From: JADHLN01 sp965658435
GTDB lineage: Bacteria; Pseudomonadota; Alphaproteobacteria; Rickettsiales; JABIRX01
DNA length: 38,555 nucleotides
Assembly: GCA_965658435.1 (NCBI GenBank)
Contig: CBFHSE010000011.1
Coordinates: 1-38,555, forward strand
Reading direction: 5' to 3'
Shown: one piece after another, positions 1 to 8,599 of the stretch
Layout of the letters: every line of letters begins with the position of its first letter
Position numbering within the stretch: the stretch's first letter is position 1
Made by a program: the position numbers and the translations under genes
Notes under the pieces: generated by a model
The model's database searches: none
The model's input: the letters and a program-made list of their open reading frames with translations, nothing else
What the model was told of the DNA's origin: nothing

Positions 1-230
1 ATAAAAGCAATAGTAACCTAAAACAAGAAAGTAAAAAAAATAAATATAATCTAATGGATAGAGATTATTTTAGTCCCAAATATCAAAAAATAATAAACGA
101 AAAAGATAAATATAAATATCCAGCTAAACCTACAATTATTAAGAATAAATTTATTGATGATTTAGATAATGATTTAAAAAAGGATTTAAGCACCAATAAT
201 CCTGAAAATAAATTTTTTAGCAATAGATAA
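1..230 (+). CDS. 3' end of an unidentified protein (partial)
   Basis: An open frame runs from the window edge to a TAA at 228-230, giving about 75 residues without a stop. The tail is strongly hydrophilic, rich in Lys, Asn and Asp, and ends in FFSNR. I do not recognise a domain; it looks like a disordered C-terminal tail. Its stop codon shares one base with the ATG of the next gene (TAATG), so the two are probably translationally coupled. The start lies outside the window. Confidence 0.55.
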   Translation, partial: KSNSNLKQESKKNKYNLMDRDYFSPKYQKIINEKDKYKYPAKPTIIKNKFIDDLDNDLKKDLSTNNPENKFFSNR

Positions 231-1411
231 TGAATGAAAAGTTCTACAGACTATCAAAATTACCTCCTTATGTTTTTGCAGAAGTAAATAAACAAAAATA
301 TTCTAAAAGGGTTATAGGAAAAGATATTATAGATTGCGGCATGGGCAATCCTATGTACAAACCCCCAAAAGAAGTAATAAAAAAATTAAAAGAAAGTTGT
401 AATAAAGAAAATACCCATGGTTACTCTCAATCAAAGGGAATAAAAGGCTTAAGAATAGCACAAGCAAATTATTATCAAAAACGTTTTAATGTTCAATTAG
501 ATCCAGAAAAAGAAATAATAGTTACAATTGGCTCAAAAGAGGGATTGTCAAGTTTAGCAACAGCTATTAGCAGCAAACGTGATAGCATCATAGTTCCAGA
601 CCCTTGCTACCCTATTCACAAATGGGGCTTTATTATAGCGGGTGCCAAAGTAAAACATTTAAATCACAAAAACCCAGAAACATATCTAAAAAATATAAAG
701 AAATATTTAGATAAAACAAAAAGCAAACCTCTTGCAATTATCGTTAATTACCCTGGCAATCCATCATCACAAATTGTTGATTTAGAATTCTATGAAAAAC
801 TAGTAGATTTGTGCCTATATCATAAAATCTACATTATTTCAGATCTTGCATATTCAGAGATTTACTTTAATGAAAAAATGCCTCCTTCAATTTTACAAGT
901 TAAAAATGCCAAAAAAATTGCAATTGAATTTACATCAATGAGTAAAACTTACTCAATGTCAGGATGGAGAATAGGTTTTGCAGCAGGAAATCAAGAACTT
1001 GTAACAGCAATAACCCAAATAAAATCATTTCTTGATTATGGTATTTTTACTCCCATGCAAGTTGCAGCAACTATTGCAATTAATGATTGTGATTATTATC
1101 CTGAAATGATGCGCAATATATATAAAGAAAGACGAGATATTTTTTGCAATATATTACATGAAACACAATGGAAAGTTCCTATACCTGAAGCTTCAATGTT
1201 CATATGGAGTAAGATACCAAAATCATATAATCACTTAAGTGATATAGGATTTACCAAATTATTACTGGAAAAAGCAAATATAGCTGTATCACCTGGTAGT
1301 GGTTTTGGGCTAAAGGGTAAAAACCATGTTCGAATTTCATTAGTTGAAAATAAAAACAGAATAAGGCAAGGTGCCAAAAATATTAAAAACTTTCTATTAA
1401 ATAATTGCTGA
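230..1411 (+). CDS. PLP-dependent class I/II aminotransferase (AlaA / DapL-like)
   Basis: Fold-type I aminotransferase of full length (393 aa). The Schiff-base lysine is K239 in SMSKTYSMSGWRIGF, preceded by the NYPGNP motif (N173) and D205-x-A-Y208 that contact the cofactor; an arginine near residue 372 (HVRISL) would bind the substrate carboxylate. The family covers alanine, aspartate and LL-diaminopimelate aminotransferases, and sequence reading alone cannot fix the substrate. The gene directly downstream is homoserine dehydrogenase, and from memory an aminotransferase of this kind precedes hom in many alphaproteobacteria, which favours a role in aspartate-family or alanine metabolism. It begins on the stop codon of the preceding gene and ends 7 nt before hom, so it is operonic. 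Confidence 0.85.
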   Translation: MNEKFYRLSKLPPYVFAEVNKQKYSKRVIGKDIIDCGMGNPMYKPPKEVIKKLKESCNKENTHGYSQSKGIKGLRIAQANYYQKRFNVQLDPEKEIIVTIGSKEGLSSLATAISSKRDSIIVPDPCYPIHKWGFIIAGAKVKHLNHKNPETYLKNIKKYLDKTKSKPLAIIVNYPGNPSSQIVDLEFYEKLVDLCLYHKIYIISDLAYSEIYFNEKMPPSILQVKNAKKIAIEFTSMSKTYSMSGWRIGFAAGNQELVTAITQIKSFLDYGIFTPMQVAATIAINDCDYYPEMMRNIYKERRDIFCNILHETQWKVPIPEASMFIWSKIPKSYNHLSDIGFTKLLLEKANIAVSPGSGFGLKGKNHVRISLVENKNRIRQGAKNIKNFLLNNC

Positions 1412-1418
1412 GGTAAAA

Positions 1419-2609
1419 TTGAAAAAATATAATATAGCGATTGCAGGAGTTGGGGTAATTGGATCTGAATTATTAAATTACATAAATAATAAGTTAGATA
1501 ATCAAGCTAACAACCAATTCCAAAAAATAGTTACACATATTTCCACAAGAAAAGAAAGAAATATTAAAAATGTGGAATGGATTGACAATCCATTAAAACT
1601 ATTAGAAATAGTTAATATAAGTCTAATTATAGAACTAATTGGAGGAGCTAATGGCATTGCCTATGAGTTGGTAAAAAACTCACTAAAGAAAGGCAAAAAC
1701 ATAGTAACTGCAAATAAAGCATTAATTGCAGAGCATGGTAATGAATTATTCAGAATAGCAAAGGAAAATAATTGCACCTTATTTTTTGAAGCTACAGTTG
1801 GAGGAGCATTACCAATAATAAAACTTCTTAATGATAATCTGAGTAACAATAATATTAATAAAATTAGTGGAATACTTAACGGAACCTGTAATTTTATCTT
1901 GAGCAAAATGGAAGAGGAAAATTATGATTTTGATAAGGCTCTAAAAATTGCACAAGAAAAAGGCTTTGCAGAACCTGATCCATATCTTGATATATCATCT
2001 ATTGATGCAGCTCACAAAATTGCTATAATCTCAAGCCTTGCATTTAACACAAATATTTCATTTGATAATGTTAAAATTAATTCAATAGAAAATATTACAT
2101 CTGATATAATTCAAATTGCCAAAAATCAGAATTATTCAGTTAAGTTATTAGCATGTGCAGTTAATTTAAATGGTAAAATCATTCAATATGTTAGACCATG
2201 CTTTATAGGAAAAAACCACAATTTAAAAAACATAAACAACGCCTTAAATTCAATTAATATTGAAAGTGACCCTGCTCTCATGACAAATATCATAGGCCAT
2301 GGAGCTGGAAGCAAACCTACTACAAGCGCTTTATTATCAGATATTAATGATGCAATAAGAGGTATAAAACATTATTATAATTTTAATGATCATAATATCT
2401 ACTGTAATGAATTAGATATAGAGCAAGAATTTATAGCTATAGCAAAAGACAATATTGAATTTGAAAATATTTCAAGCAAATTAAATAATCTAGAAATTAA
2501 ATATTCAATCTCAGATTATAAAAATAATAAAATTATTAGATTTAAAACAAATAATTTTTCTGATTCATACAAAATTAAACATCAAAATATATTTGAAATT
2601 CATGAATAA
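1419..2609 (+). CDS. hom: Homoserine dehydrogenase
   Basis: Reduces aspartate semialdehyde to homoserine, the branch point to threonine and methionine. The N-terminal Rossmann motif is G10-V-G-V-I-G15; the dinucleotide-domain hallmark TANKALIAEHG holds K100; the catalytic region has FFEATVGGA (E124), the NGTCNFIL segment, and EPDPYLDISSIDAAHK (D187, D191, D196, K200). The start is a TTG at 1419 after a GAGG-type ribosome site; no better start lies upstream. At 396 aa it is shorter than forms with a full C-terminal ACT domain. The residues after about 310 are poorly conserved, so threonine feedback regulation may be weakened or absent. The 3' end overlaps the next gene by 17 nt. Confidence 0.92.
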   Translation: MKKYNIAIAGVGVIGSELLNYINNKLDNQANNQFQKIVTHISTRKERNIKNVEWIDNPLKLLEIVNISLIIELIGGANGIAYELVKNSLKKGKNIVTANKALIAEHGNELFRIAKENNCTLFFEATVGGALPIIKLLNDNLSNNNINKISGILNGTCNFILSKMEEENYDFDKALKIAQEKGFAEPDPYLDISSIDAAHKIAIISSLAFNTNISFDNVKINSIENITSDIIQIAKNQNYSVKLLACAVNLNGKIIQYVRPCFIGKNHNLKNINNALNSINIESDPALMTNIIGHGAGSKPTTSALLSDINDAIRGIKHYYNFNDHNIYCNELDIEQEFIAIAKDNIEFENISSKLNNLEIKYSISDYKNNKIIRFKTNNFSDSYKIKHQNIFEIHE

Positions 2610-3309
2610 AACCGCAGTTATTACAGGAGGCGCTACTGGCATAGGATTTGCAACAGCAAAAATATTAGCAGCAAAAAAATATAATGTTATAATTGCTTGT
2701 AGAAATATTGAAAATTTAAAAAAAGCGAAAAAAGAAATAAAAGAGATCGACCAAAACAACAAAATTGAATTCCAACAATGCGATGTTGCAAAAATTAATG
2801 ATATTAAAAATTTATTTAAATTTAGTCTCGAAAAATTCAATCAAATTGACTGCCTAATAAATGCTGCAGCAGTTTTAGATAAAGAATTATTTATAAATCT
2901 AAATATAAATAACTGGCAAAAATTAATAGATATTAATTTAAAAGGAACAGTATTATCTTGTCATGAAGCATTTAAATATATGAAGAACAAAGGAGGTAAT
3001 ATTATAAATATTAGTTCATATGGCGCAATATTAAATACTGATAAATTTCCTGGTTTAAGTAGCTATATTACAAGTAAATTTGCAATTAATGGCTTAACTG
3101 AAGCATTAGCTGTAGAAGGAAGAAATTTAAATATTAGAGTAAATGCAATAGCACCAGGTGCAGTAGATACAAACATGCTTAAAAAAGCAGCTCCTAATCT
3201 AAAAACATCAACAAAACCACATGACATTGCAAAAACAATATGTTATATTATAAGTAATGATGCAAAACATATTAATGGATCAATTATAATTATAAACAGC
3301 AATGAATAA
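2593..3309 (+). CDS. Short-chain dehydrogenase/reductase (SDR family)
   Basis: Classical SDR of 238 aa. The cofactor motif is T11-G-G-A-T-G-I-G18, the NAAA motif starts at N90, and the catalytic set is Ser (S141/S142 in NISSYG), Y158 and K162 (YITSK), followed by the PG motif in IAPGAVDTNML. It should be an NAD(P)H-dependent oxidoreductase; the substrate is not visible. An alternative ATG lies three codons in. It overlaps hom upstream by 17 nt and queD downstream by 8 nt, so it is co-translated with both. FabG-like or pteridine-reductase-like activity are both possible; the overlap with queD makes a pterin substrate worth considering, but that is only context. Confidence 0.8.
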   Translation: MKFMNKTAVITGGATGIGFATAKILAAKKYNVIIACRNIENLKKAKKEIKEIDQNNKIEFQQCDVAKINDIKNLFKFSLEKFNQIDCLINAAAVLDKELFINLNINNWQKLIDINLKGTVLSCHEAFKYMKNKGGNIINISSYGAILNTDKFPGLSSYITSKFAINGLTEALAVEGRNLNIRVNAIAPGAVDTNMLKKAAPNLKTSTKPHDIAKTICYIISNDAKHINGSIIIINSNE

Positions 3310-3706
3310 CACATCATATCTTACAAGAAAAATAACAGTTTGCATTGCACATCAGCTATATGACGAAAATTTATCTCACGAAGAAAATCTTGAAATATAC
3401 CAAAAATGCACAAATATTCATGGTCATAACCTAGAAGTATATATTACTGTAAAAGATAAAATAGATCCTAAAACTGGAATGGTCATGAACTTCAAAGAAC
3501 TAAAATCTATTATTAACAGAAATATTCATGATAAAGTAGACCATAAATTTTTAAATCATGATATAGAGGAATTCAAAAATATTATGCCAACAGTAGAAAA
3601 TATTGCTGTAATATTCTGGAAATGGTTAGAAAAAGACCTAAATAATCTATATGAAGTTAAAATCCAGGAAACAGATAATAACCAAACTATTTACAGAGGT
3701 GAATAA
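3302..3706 (+). CDS. queD: 6-carboxy-5,6,7,8-tetrahydropterin synthase / PTPS family
   Basis: Converts dihydroneopterin triphosphate to 6-carboxytetrahydropterin in queuosine synthesis. Zinc ligands are H17 (IAHQLY), H40 and H42 (IHGHN), with the catalytic Cys at C36. The spacing C-x3-H-G-H fits QueD rather than the animal biopterin enzyme. D80-H81 and E99 (PTVENIA) complete the active site, and the C-terminal ET...Y segment is typical of the family. 134 aa is a normal length. The gene overlaps the SDR by 8 nt and abuts the end of popZ on the other strand without any spacer. Confidence 0.85.
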   Translation: MNNTSYLTRKITVCIAHQLYDENLSHEENLEIYQKCTNIHGHNLEVYITVKDKIDPKTGMVMNFKELKSIINRNIHDKVDHKFLNHDIEEFKNIMPTVENIAVIFWKWLEKDLNNLYEVKIQETDNNQTIYRGE

Positions 3707-4441
3707 CTAAGTAATTTTTTTAATTTCCTCTAACACAATTTTTTTAACTATATCAGGTAAATTATCATTAAGCCATTCAGATATCATTGGCCTGATTAAA
3801 TTTTCAATATTACCCTCTTCAAACTTTTTTTCATGAGAATGATTAGTTTTTATATTTTTAGATTTCTCATCAGTATTATTACCAACTATTTTCTTAAACT
3901 GCTCAACTAAGTTTCTTGTTTGTCCCAAAGCATCTGTTGATAAAACCTGAACCTGCTTAGAATCATCATCATCTATATTCTTATTAATTACTGATTCTTG
4001 TTTATAATTTGACTTATCCTGTTCTTTTATTCCAAAATCTTCATCAAGGTCCAGATTTAAGCTACTTTCTTTTGATGCTAAAACCTCATAATCTTTTCCA
4101 ATTGGTTCTAAACTAAATTCTTGCAATTCATCTTGAACTAGTTTTTGCCACGGCTCTATTTTGGAAACATTATTTACAGCTATATTATCCGAATCCTTAT
4201 TATTATGATCTAGATTTTCTTCTAATACTTGATGATTTAAACTAATCACTTCACCATCATCAATATTATCATCTTCAAAAAAATGATCTTTAATATTATT
4301 TAATTCATTTTCATTGGTTGATTCTGATAAAGCTTTTGAAGAATTTGAACTATTAAGTTTAAATTCATCTTCACCAAAAATTAATCTATCTAAATCTCCA
4401 AATTTACTATTACTGTTAGACATAAAAACTAGTTTTACCAA
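3707..4441 (-). CDS. popZ: PopZ-like polar organising protein (DUF2497)
   Basis: A very acidic, Asn/Asp/Ser-rich, probably disordered N-terminal two thirds leads into a conserved C-terminal helical module (ENLIRPMISEWLNDNLPDIV, then a helix ending in EEIKKIT) that is the signature of PopZ/DUF2497. In Caulobacter PopZ self-assembles at cell poles and tethers the chromosome origin through ParB. The likely real start is the second methionine (MSNSNSKFGDL, at 4423), giving about 238 aa, because the first six residues are atypical. It follows tolC by 3 nt on the same strand. As I recall, a TolC-DUF2497 pair is a common alphaproteobacterial arrangement, which supports the call. Confidence 0.8.
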   Translation of the reverse strand: MVKLVFMSNSNSKFGDLDRLIFGEDEFKLNSSNSSKALSESTNENELNNIKDHFFEDDNIDDGEVISLNHQVLEENLDHNNKDSDNIAVNNVSKIEPWQKLVQDELQEFSLEPIGKDYEVLASKESSLNLDLDEDFGIKEQDKSNYKQESVINKNIDDDDSKQVQVLSTDALGQTRNLVEQFKKIVGNNTDEKSKNIKTNHSHEKKFEEGNIENLIRPMISEWLNDNLPDIVKKIVLEEIKKIT

Positions 4442-4444
4442 ATT

Positions 4445-5737
4445 TTATAAATTTTTATAAATAGAAGCAACATCTATTTTAGGAAATTTACTAATAATAT
4501 CACCTGTTAGTTCTAGATATTTATAGTTATAATATTTCCCTAGATTTATAACATTAGTTAGCTCATAACTTGCTTTATTATACTCTCTTTGTGCTTCAAG
4601 TAAATTTATTAAATCTGTTCTACCATATTTATAATTTGTTTCAGCTATTTTAACTAATGAAGTCGCAAATTCTAAATATAATTTCTGATTATTAACAAGC
4701 TCATCATTTATTAAAATATTTTCATATACCTGAACAGCTTCATTTTTTATATTATTGTGCAAATTTTGATCTTCTTTCAATAAAATTTCAAAATTATGTT
4801 TATTATCAGATAATTTAGCTACATTATAGCCTCCCTTATATAATGGAACAGATATATTAAATCCTATATTATTTGATGTTCTGTTTCTGTCTTTATTAAA
4901 ACTAGAAGAACCACCCCCTTTTATTTTATTACTACTCATAAAAACACTGGCTTGCGGCATAAAGTCTTTTTTTGTAATATCAACAGAGTTTTTACTGATC
5001 TTTATTTGGTTTGAAGATGCTAAAATATTATAATTCTTTTTTTTAATTTCCTGCCAAAAACTATTAAAATCATCATTTTCTAAATTAATCTCCGCTATTT
5101 CAAATTTTGCATATGGCACAGATGTTAGTGTAAAAAAATCAGACTCTAATAATCTAATATCACGTTTTAATTGTATGATTTGATTTTTAGCATCCATAAG
5201 CTCTGTCTTAGCTTGCAAAAGATCAAGACTATTAACAGAGCCAGAATTATATTTAACAGTTGTAATATCAACTAATTTAGAAATAATCTCATAATTTTTT
5301 TCTAAAAAAGAAAGCTCTTTATATTTAGTATCAATCAATAATGTTAATCTTACCGTATTTACAAAGATATTAGAAATATTAGCATAAAATTTATTTTTAT
5401 ATTGAGCTATTTTAAATTTTGAAGATTCTAAAATTTTGGAAACACCATATTCATAGATAACTTGATTAAGCTCTACACCATAATCATCAAGAGTATAATT
5501 ATCATCATCTCCAGAAGAAACATCATCAATAATAGTTTTATAACTTTTATAGTTTAAAGAAATTTGAGGTAAATACTTAGATAATATTTGCTTTGATTTA
5601 TCTATTACCTGTAAATATTCATTGTAAGATTTATTTATTTCGGGATTTCCCTCTAATATTTGGTTAAATATATCATCATTAGCATATAAATTTCTGCCCA
5701 AAGAAATAAAGAAAACTAAATAAAATAAAACACGCAT
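4445..5737 (-). CDS. tolC: TolC-family outer membrane efflux protein
   Basis: A 430-aa protein with an N-terminal signal peptide (about residues 1-19, ending NLYA) and two repeats of the outer-membrane efflux fold: long amphipathic helices separated by strand segments, for example SGSVNSLDLLQAKTEL in the first half and YGRTDLINLLEAQREYNKA in the second. These paired G-x-x-x-x-x-x-L-L-x-A motifs are characteristic of TolC/OEP. It should form the trimeric outer-membrane duct for type I secretion or multidrug efflux; no inner-membrane partner lies in the window. It is followed on the same strand, after 3 nt, by popZ. Confidence 0.87.
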   Translation of the reverse strand: MRVLFYLVFFISLGRNLYANDDIFNQILEGNPEINKSYNEYLQVIDKSKQILSKYLPQISLNYKSYKTIIDDVSSGDDDNYTLDDYGVELNQVIYEYGVSKILESSKFKIAQYKNKFYANISNIFVNTVRLTLLIDTKYKELSFLEKNYEIISKLVDITTVKYNSGSVNSLDLLQAKTELMDAKNQIIQLKRDIRLLESDFFTLTSVPYAKFEIAEINLENDDFNSFWQEIKKKNYNILASSNQIKISKNSVDITKKDFMPQASVFMSSNKIKGGGSSSFNKDRNRTSNNIGFNISVPLYKGGYNVAKLSDNKHNFEILLKEDQNLHNNIKNEAVQVYENILINDELVNNQKLYLEFATSLVKIAETNYKYGRTDLINLLEAQREYNKASYELTNVINLGKYYNYKYLELTGDIISKFPKIDVASIYKNL

Positions 5738-5820
5738 AAAATTTATTTGTAATTAAAAGATTTATGTTTAAAAACTACAATTATGTATTTTTATAAAAAG
5801 CAGATATAATTCCTAATGCA

Positions 5821-7755
5821 ATGAAAAAATTAATAATAATATTTATATTATTATCTCTATTCGGCACATCTAATGCTAATACATTAACAAGATCAGTACA
5901 ATCAAATTCCTTTAAACATGTAAAAGCACTTCTTCGTAATGGCATTGACCCCAATATTAAAGATACCAGGAATAATACAGCATTATTATATGCAAGCTTT
6001 AATGGAAATACAGAAATAGTTAAAACTCTTCTGGAATATGGAGCAAATCCTAACATAACAGATAATGCAGAAACATCCCCTCTTCACCTAGCTATTAGAC
6101 AAGGAAACACAGAAGTATCAAAACTCTTAATCGAGTCTGGTGCAAATATAAATAGCAAAGATTTTATGAAATCAACTCCAATTATGAGAGCGATAAGAAA
6201 AAAACAACTAGATATTATTGCAATTTTAGTCGAAAATAATGCTGATTTATATTTAAAAAATAATCAAAATTACAATAGTTTTGATCTTGCATTTAGAAGT
6301 TCTAACCCTCAGATATTAAGATATCTGATTAAGGATTATCAGCAACATCAAATTAATGAATTAAACAACCTCAGGAAAAAAGCCATATCAAACAAGTTCA
6401 CAGATTCATCACTAATAATAGCTGAAAAAATACAACAGTTAGAAAAAAAGAAAGAGAAAAAAATTACCAGAATTTCATTTCATCCAGAATCGCTAAGTTA
6501 CCTAGAAAAAATTGCAATAACTGATTTTAAAGAAATTCCAACTTATAAAAAAATTCCAGCCCCTGACAAAAAAAACACTATAATTAATTACAATAATATA
6601 AAAAACCTTGATAATTTAGCTTTTAAAAATGGTGATTTATCATACCATAAAAATTTCAAACATAATTTATTGCTAAGCATTAGCAATAATAAGAAGGAAA
6701 CAATATTAAGACCAAATAATATAAGTAATATTTACAGTAATCAATTTAAGCAAAATGAAATAGAATCAAATCAAAACTTTAAAAAAGATTTATTATTAAA
6801 TATACCCAATATTAAAAAAGATATAACAATCAATATTCCTACAAAACAAAAAGATAATTTTTACGTTATCTCCTCAATAGTTCCAATAAGCAAAGAACAC
6901 ACCAATATTAATAAAAAACAAAGCAAAAAAGAAAGTGATAAGTTAAATTTATTACAATCTATAGATACATATCCCAAACCAACAAATAATGAAATTAAAA
7001 CCAATAAAAAACCTAACAATCTATTATTAATTTCCGCAACTACAAAATCAATATTTACAATTTTAAAAGCAAATAAAATAACAGAATCTGAATTATTACC
7101 TAAAAATAAAACACCTAATTTAAGTAAAATTCCATTACCCACAAAGAAAATTACAAGCACACCAAATAACAAAAATATTGAACCAATAAAATTTGAAGAA
7201 AAAGATAAATCTAACAAGTTATTTGATAATATAGCAGCTATTAATACTAAAAAATCTAACAATATTGAAAAAAAATCAGAAGAAAAAACTAGTAAGGAAA
7301 AATTTAACATAAATAAAAATAATATCTCATCATATAGTAAGTTAGAAACTGTAAGAACTAATGAATGGAATATTAAATTAAGAAATATTCCTATCTCCAC
7401 AATTGATAAAACTAGCCTTGGTCATGATAGAATATTTAATAGAAAATTTACTTATAAAGCAAAAACCACAAATAATAAATTAAAGAAACAAACTAACAAA
7501 AAGAAAATAAAAACCATAGAAAAGGGCTATTACATTCAGCTAGGTATATTTTCAAACCCAAAAAATGCAAATCGTTATAAACTAAAAGCAAGCATAATAG
7601 GCAACTCCATAATAAAACCAGGCAGCCTTAGAAATAAGAAGATATCCAAAGTAATGTTAGGTCCTTATAAATCAAAATTAGAAGCTATTTCAATACAAAA
7701 GCAAAAATCATTTCAAGATTCATTTGGAAAATTTACATTAATTAAATTATATTAA
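5821..7755 (+). CDS. Exported ankyrin-repeat protein with C-terminal SPOR domain
   Basis: A 644-aa protein in three parts. Residues 1-20 form a signal peptide (ending TSNANT). Residues about 24-180 hold four or more ankyrin repeats, seen as NNTALLYASFNGNTEIVKTL, the ETSPLHLAIRQGNTEVSKLL unit and the STPIMRAI unit. Residues about 180-560 are a low-complexity Lys/Asn/Ile/Pro-rich linker. Residues 568-644 are a SPOR domain (YYIQLGIFSNPKNA, then VMLGPYKSKLEA), a fold that binds denuded peptidoglycan at division septa. The protein is therefore predicted to be periplasmic and septum- or wall-associated. Ankyrin proteins of Rickettsiales are usually discussed as host-directed effectors, so the SPOR tether is notable. 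It is divergent from tolC and convergent with sdhE, overlapping its end by 4 nt. Confidence 0.8.
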   Translation: MKKLIIIFILLSLFGTSNANTLTRSVQSNSFKHVKALLRNGIDPNIKDTRNNTALLYASFNGNTEIVKTLLEYGANPNITDNAETSPLHLAIRQGNTEVSKLLIESGANINSKDFMKSTPIMRAIRKKQLDIIAILVENNADLYLKNNQNYNSFDLAFRSSNPQILRYLIKDYQQHQINELNNLRKKAISNKFTDSSLIIAEKIQQLEKKKEKKITRISFHPESLSYLEKIAITDFKEIPTYKKIPAPDKKNTIINYNNIKNLDNLAFKNGDLSYHKNFKHNLLLSISNNKKETILRPNNISNIYSNQFKQNEIESNQNFKKDLLLNIPNIKKDITINIPTKQKDNFYVISSIVPISKEHTNINKKQSKKESDKLNLLQSIDTYPKPTNNEIKTNKKPNNLLLISATTKSIFTILKANKITESELLPKNKTPNLSKIPLPTKKITSTPNNKNIEPIKFEEKDKSNKLFDNIAAINTKKSNNIEKKSEEKTSKEKFNINKNNISSYSKLETVRTNEWNIKLRNIPISTIDKTSLGHDRIFNRKFTYKAKTTNNKLKKQTNKKKIKTIEKGYYIQLGIFSNPKNANRYKLKASIIGNSIIKPGSLRNKKISKVMLGPYKSKLEAISIQKQKSFQDSFGKFTLIKLY

Positions 7756-8009
7756 TTATCCTTAAAACTAAAATTCTTAATTTCCCTTATAAGATCCTTA
7801 TATTTAATTGGCGTTTCAATATTCCCAATAACCCAACCATATAGATCCCAATCATTCTCACTAATAAACTCTTCATAAAGAGCAAATTTTTCATCATTAA
7901 AGCCAAATAAATTTGCTCTGGCAAAATCACCAAGCAATATATCTGTTTCTTTGCATCCTCTATGCCAACTTCTATATATTGCTTGCTTAATTCTTTGCTC
8001 ACTAGGCAT
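7752..8009 (-). CDS. sdhE: FAD assembly factor SdhE (succinate dehydrogenase assembly factor 2 family)
   Basis: Small protein (85 aa from the chosen start) that helps covalent flavinylation of SdhA. The family motif R-G-x-x-E is present as HRGCKETD, followed by the conserved helical core (LLGDFA..., FALYEEFISENDWDLYGWVIG). The ATG at 8009 lies just after the ppa stop and gives the usual length; an upstream ATG at 8039 would add ten residues and overlap ppa by 29 nt, which is less likely. Its proximity to mfd is, from memory, common in alphaproteobacteria. No sdh genes are in the window. Confidence 0.88.
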   Translation of the reverse strand: MPSEQRIKQAIYRSWHRGCKETDILLGDFARANLFGFNDEKFALYEEFISENDWDLYGWVIGNIETPIKYKDLIREIKNFSFKDN

Positions 8010-8010
8010 A

Positions 8011-8535
8011 TTATTTAGCTTTTGCAATTGAAGCTTCAATAATAGCTATAGCTTTTTCTTTAGATTCAAAACCTTTTACCTTAGCCCACTTGCCTTTTTC
8101 AAGATCTTTATATCTTTCAAAAAAATGTGATATTTGATCTAATAAAGCTTGAGATATATCAGAGATATCTTTTACATCCTTAGTAAAAGGATGTAATTTA
8201 TCTTTAGGTACAGCGATAATTTTTTCATCAACACCACTCTCATCTTCCATTAATAAAACCCCAACTGGTCTAACAGCAATAACAGAACCAGGAATTATTG
8301 GCGTATTAGTTATAACTAATACATCAGCAGGATCACCATCATCGGATAAAGTATGAGGAATAAAACCATAATTTGCTGGATAAAACATGGCAGTAGTTAA
8401 AAATCGATCAACTAACAAAGCACCACTATCTTTATCAAATTCATATTTAACTGGATTACTTCCAGAGCTAATTTCAATAATTACATTTACCTCATTTGGA
8501 GCATCATCACCTACTGAAATTTTATTTATATCCAT
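8011..8535 (-). CDS. ppa: Inorganic pyrophosphatase (family I)
   Basis: Hydrolyses pyrophosphate released by biosynthesis, in the cytoplasm. The metal-binding signature is D66-G-D68-P-A-D71-V, with upstream conserved K30 and YEFDKDSG, and the FYPANYGFIPHT segment. 174 aa is typical of bacterial family I enzymes. It lies between mfd (64 nt upstream) and sdhE, whose ATG begins 2 nt after the ppa stop, so ppa and sdhE are very likely co-transcribed. Confidence 0.93.
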   Translation of the reverse strand: MDINKISVGDDAPNEVNVIIEISSGSNPVKYEFDKDSGALLVDRFLTTAMFYPANYGFIPHTLSDDGDPADVLVITNTPIIPGSVIAVRPVGVLLMEDESGVDEKIIAVPKDKLHPFTKDVKDISDISQALLDQISHFFERYKDLEKGKWAKVKGFESKEKAIAIIEASIAKAK

Positions 8536-8599
8536 AAACTTATACCTAAAAATTAATTTTGTTAATATTCTAATTAATAAAAAATGTAAAGAAGCTCAA

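Noticed and set aside
6861..7400. 179-codon minus-strand frame within the ankyrin-SPOR gene
   Set aside because: It is a mirror of the low-complexity Lys/Asn-rich linker, highly hydrophobic only because of that composition, with no ribosome site.
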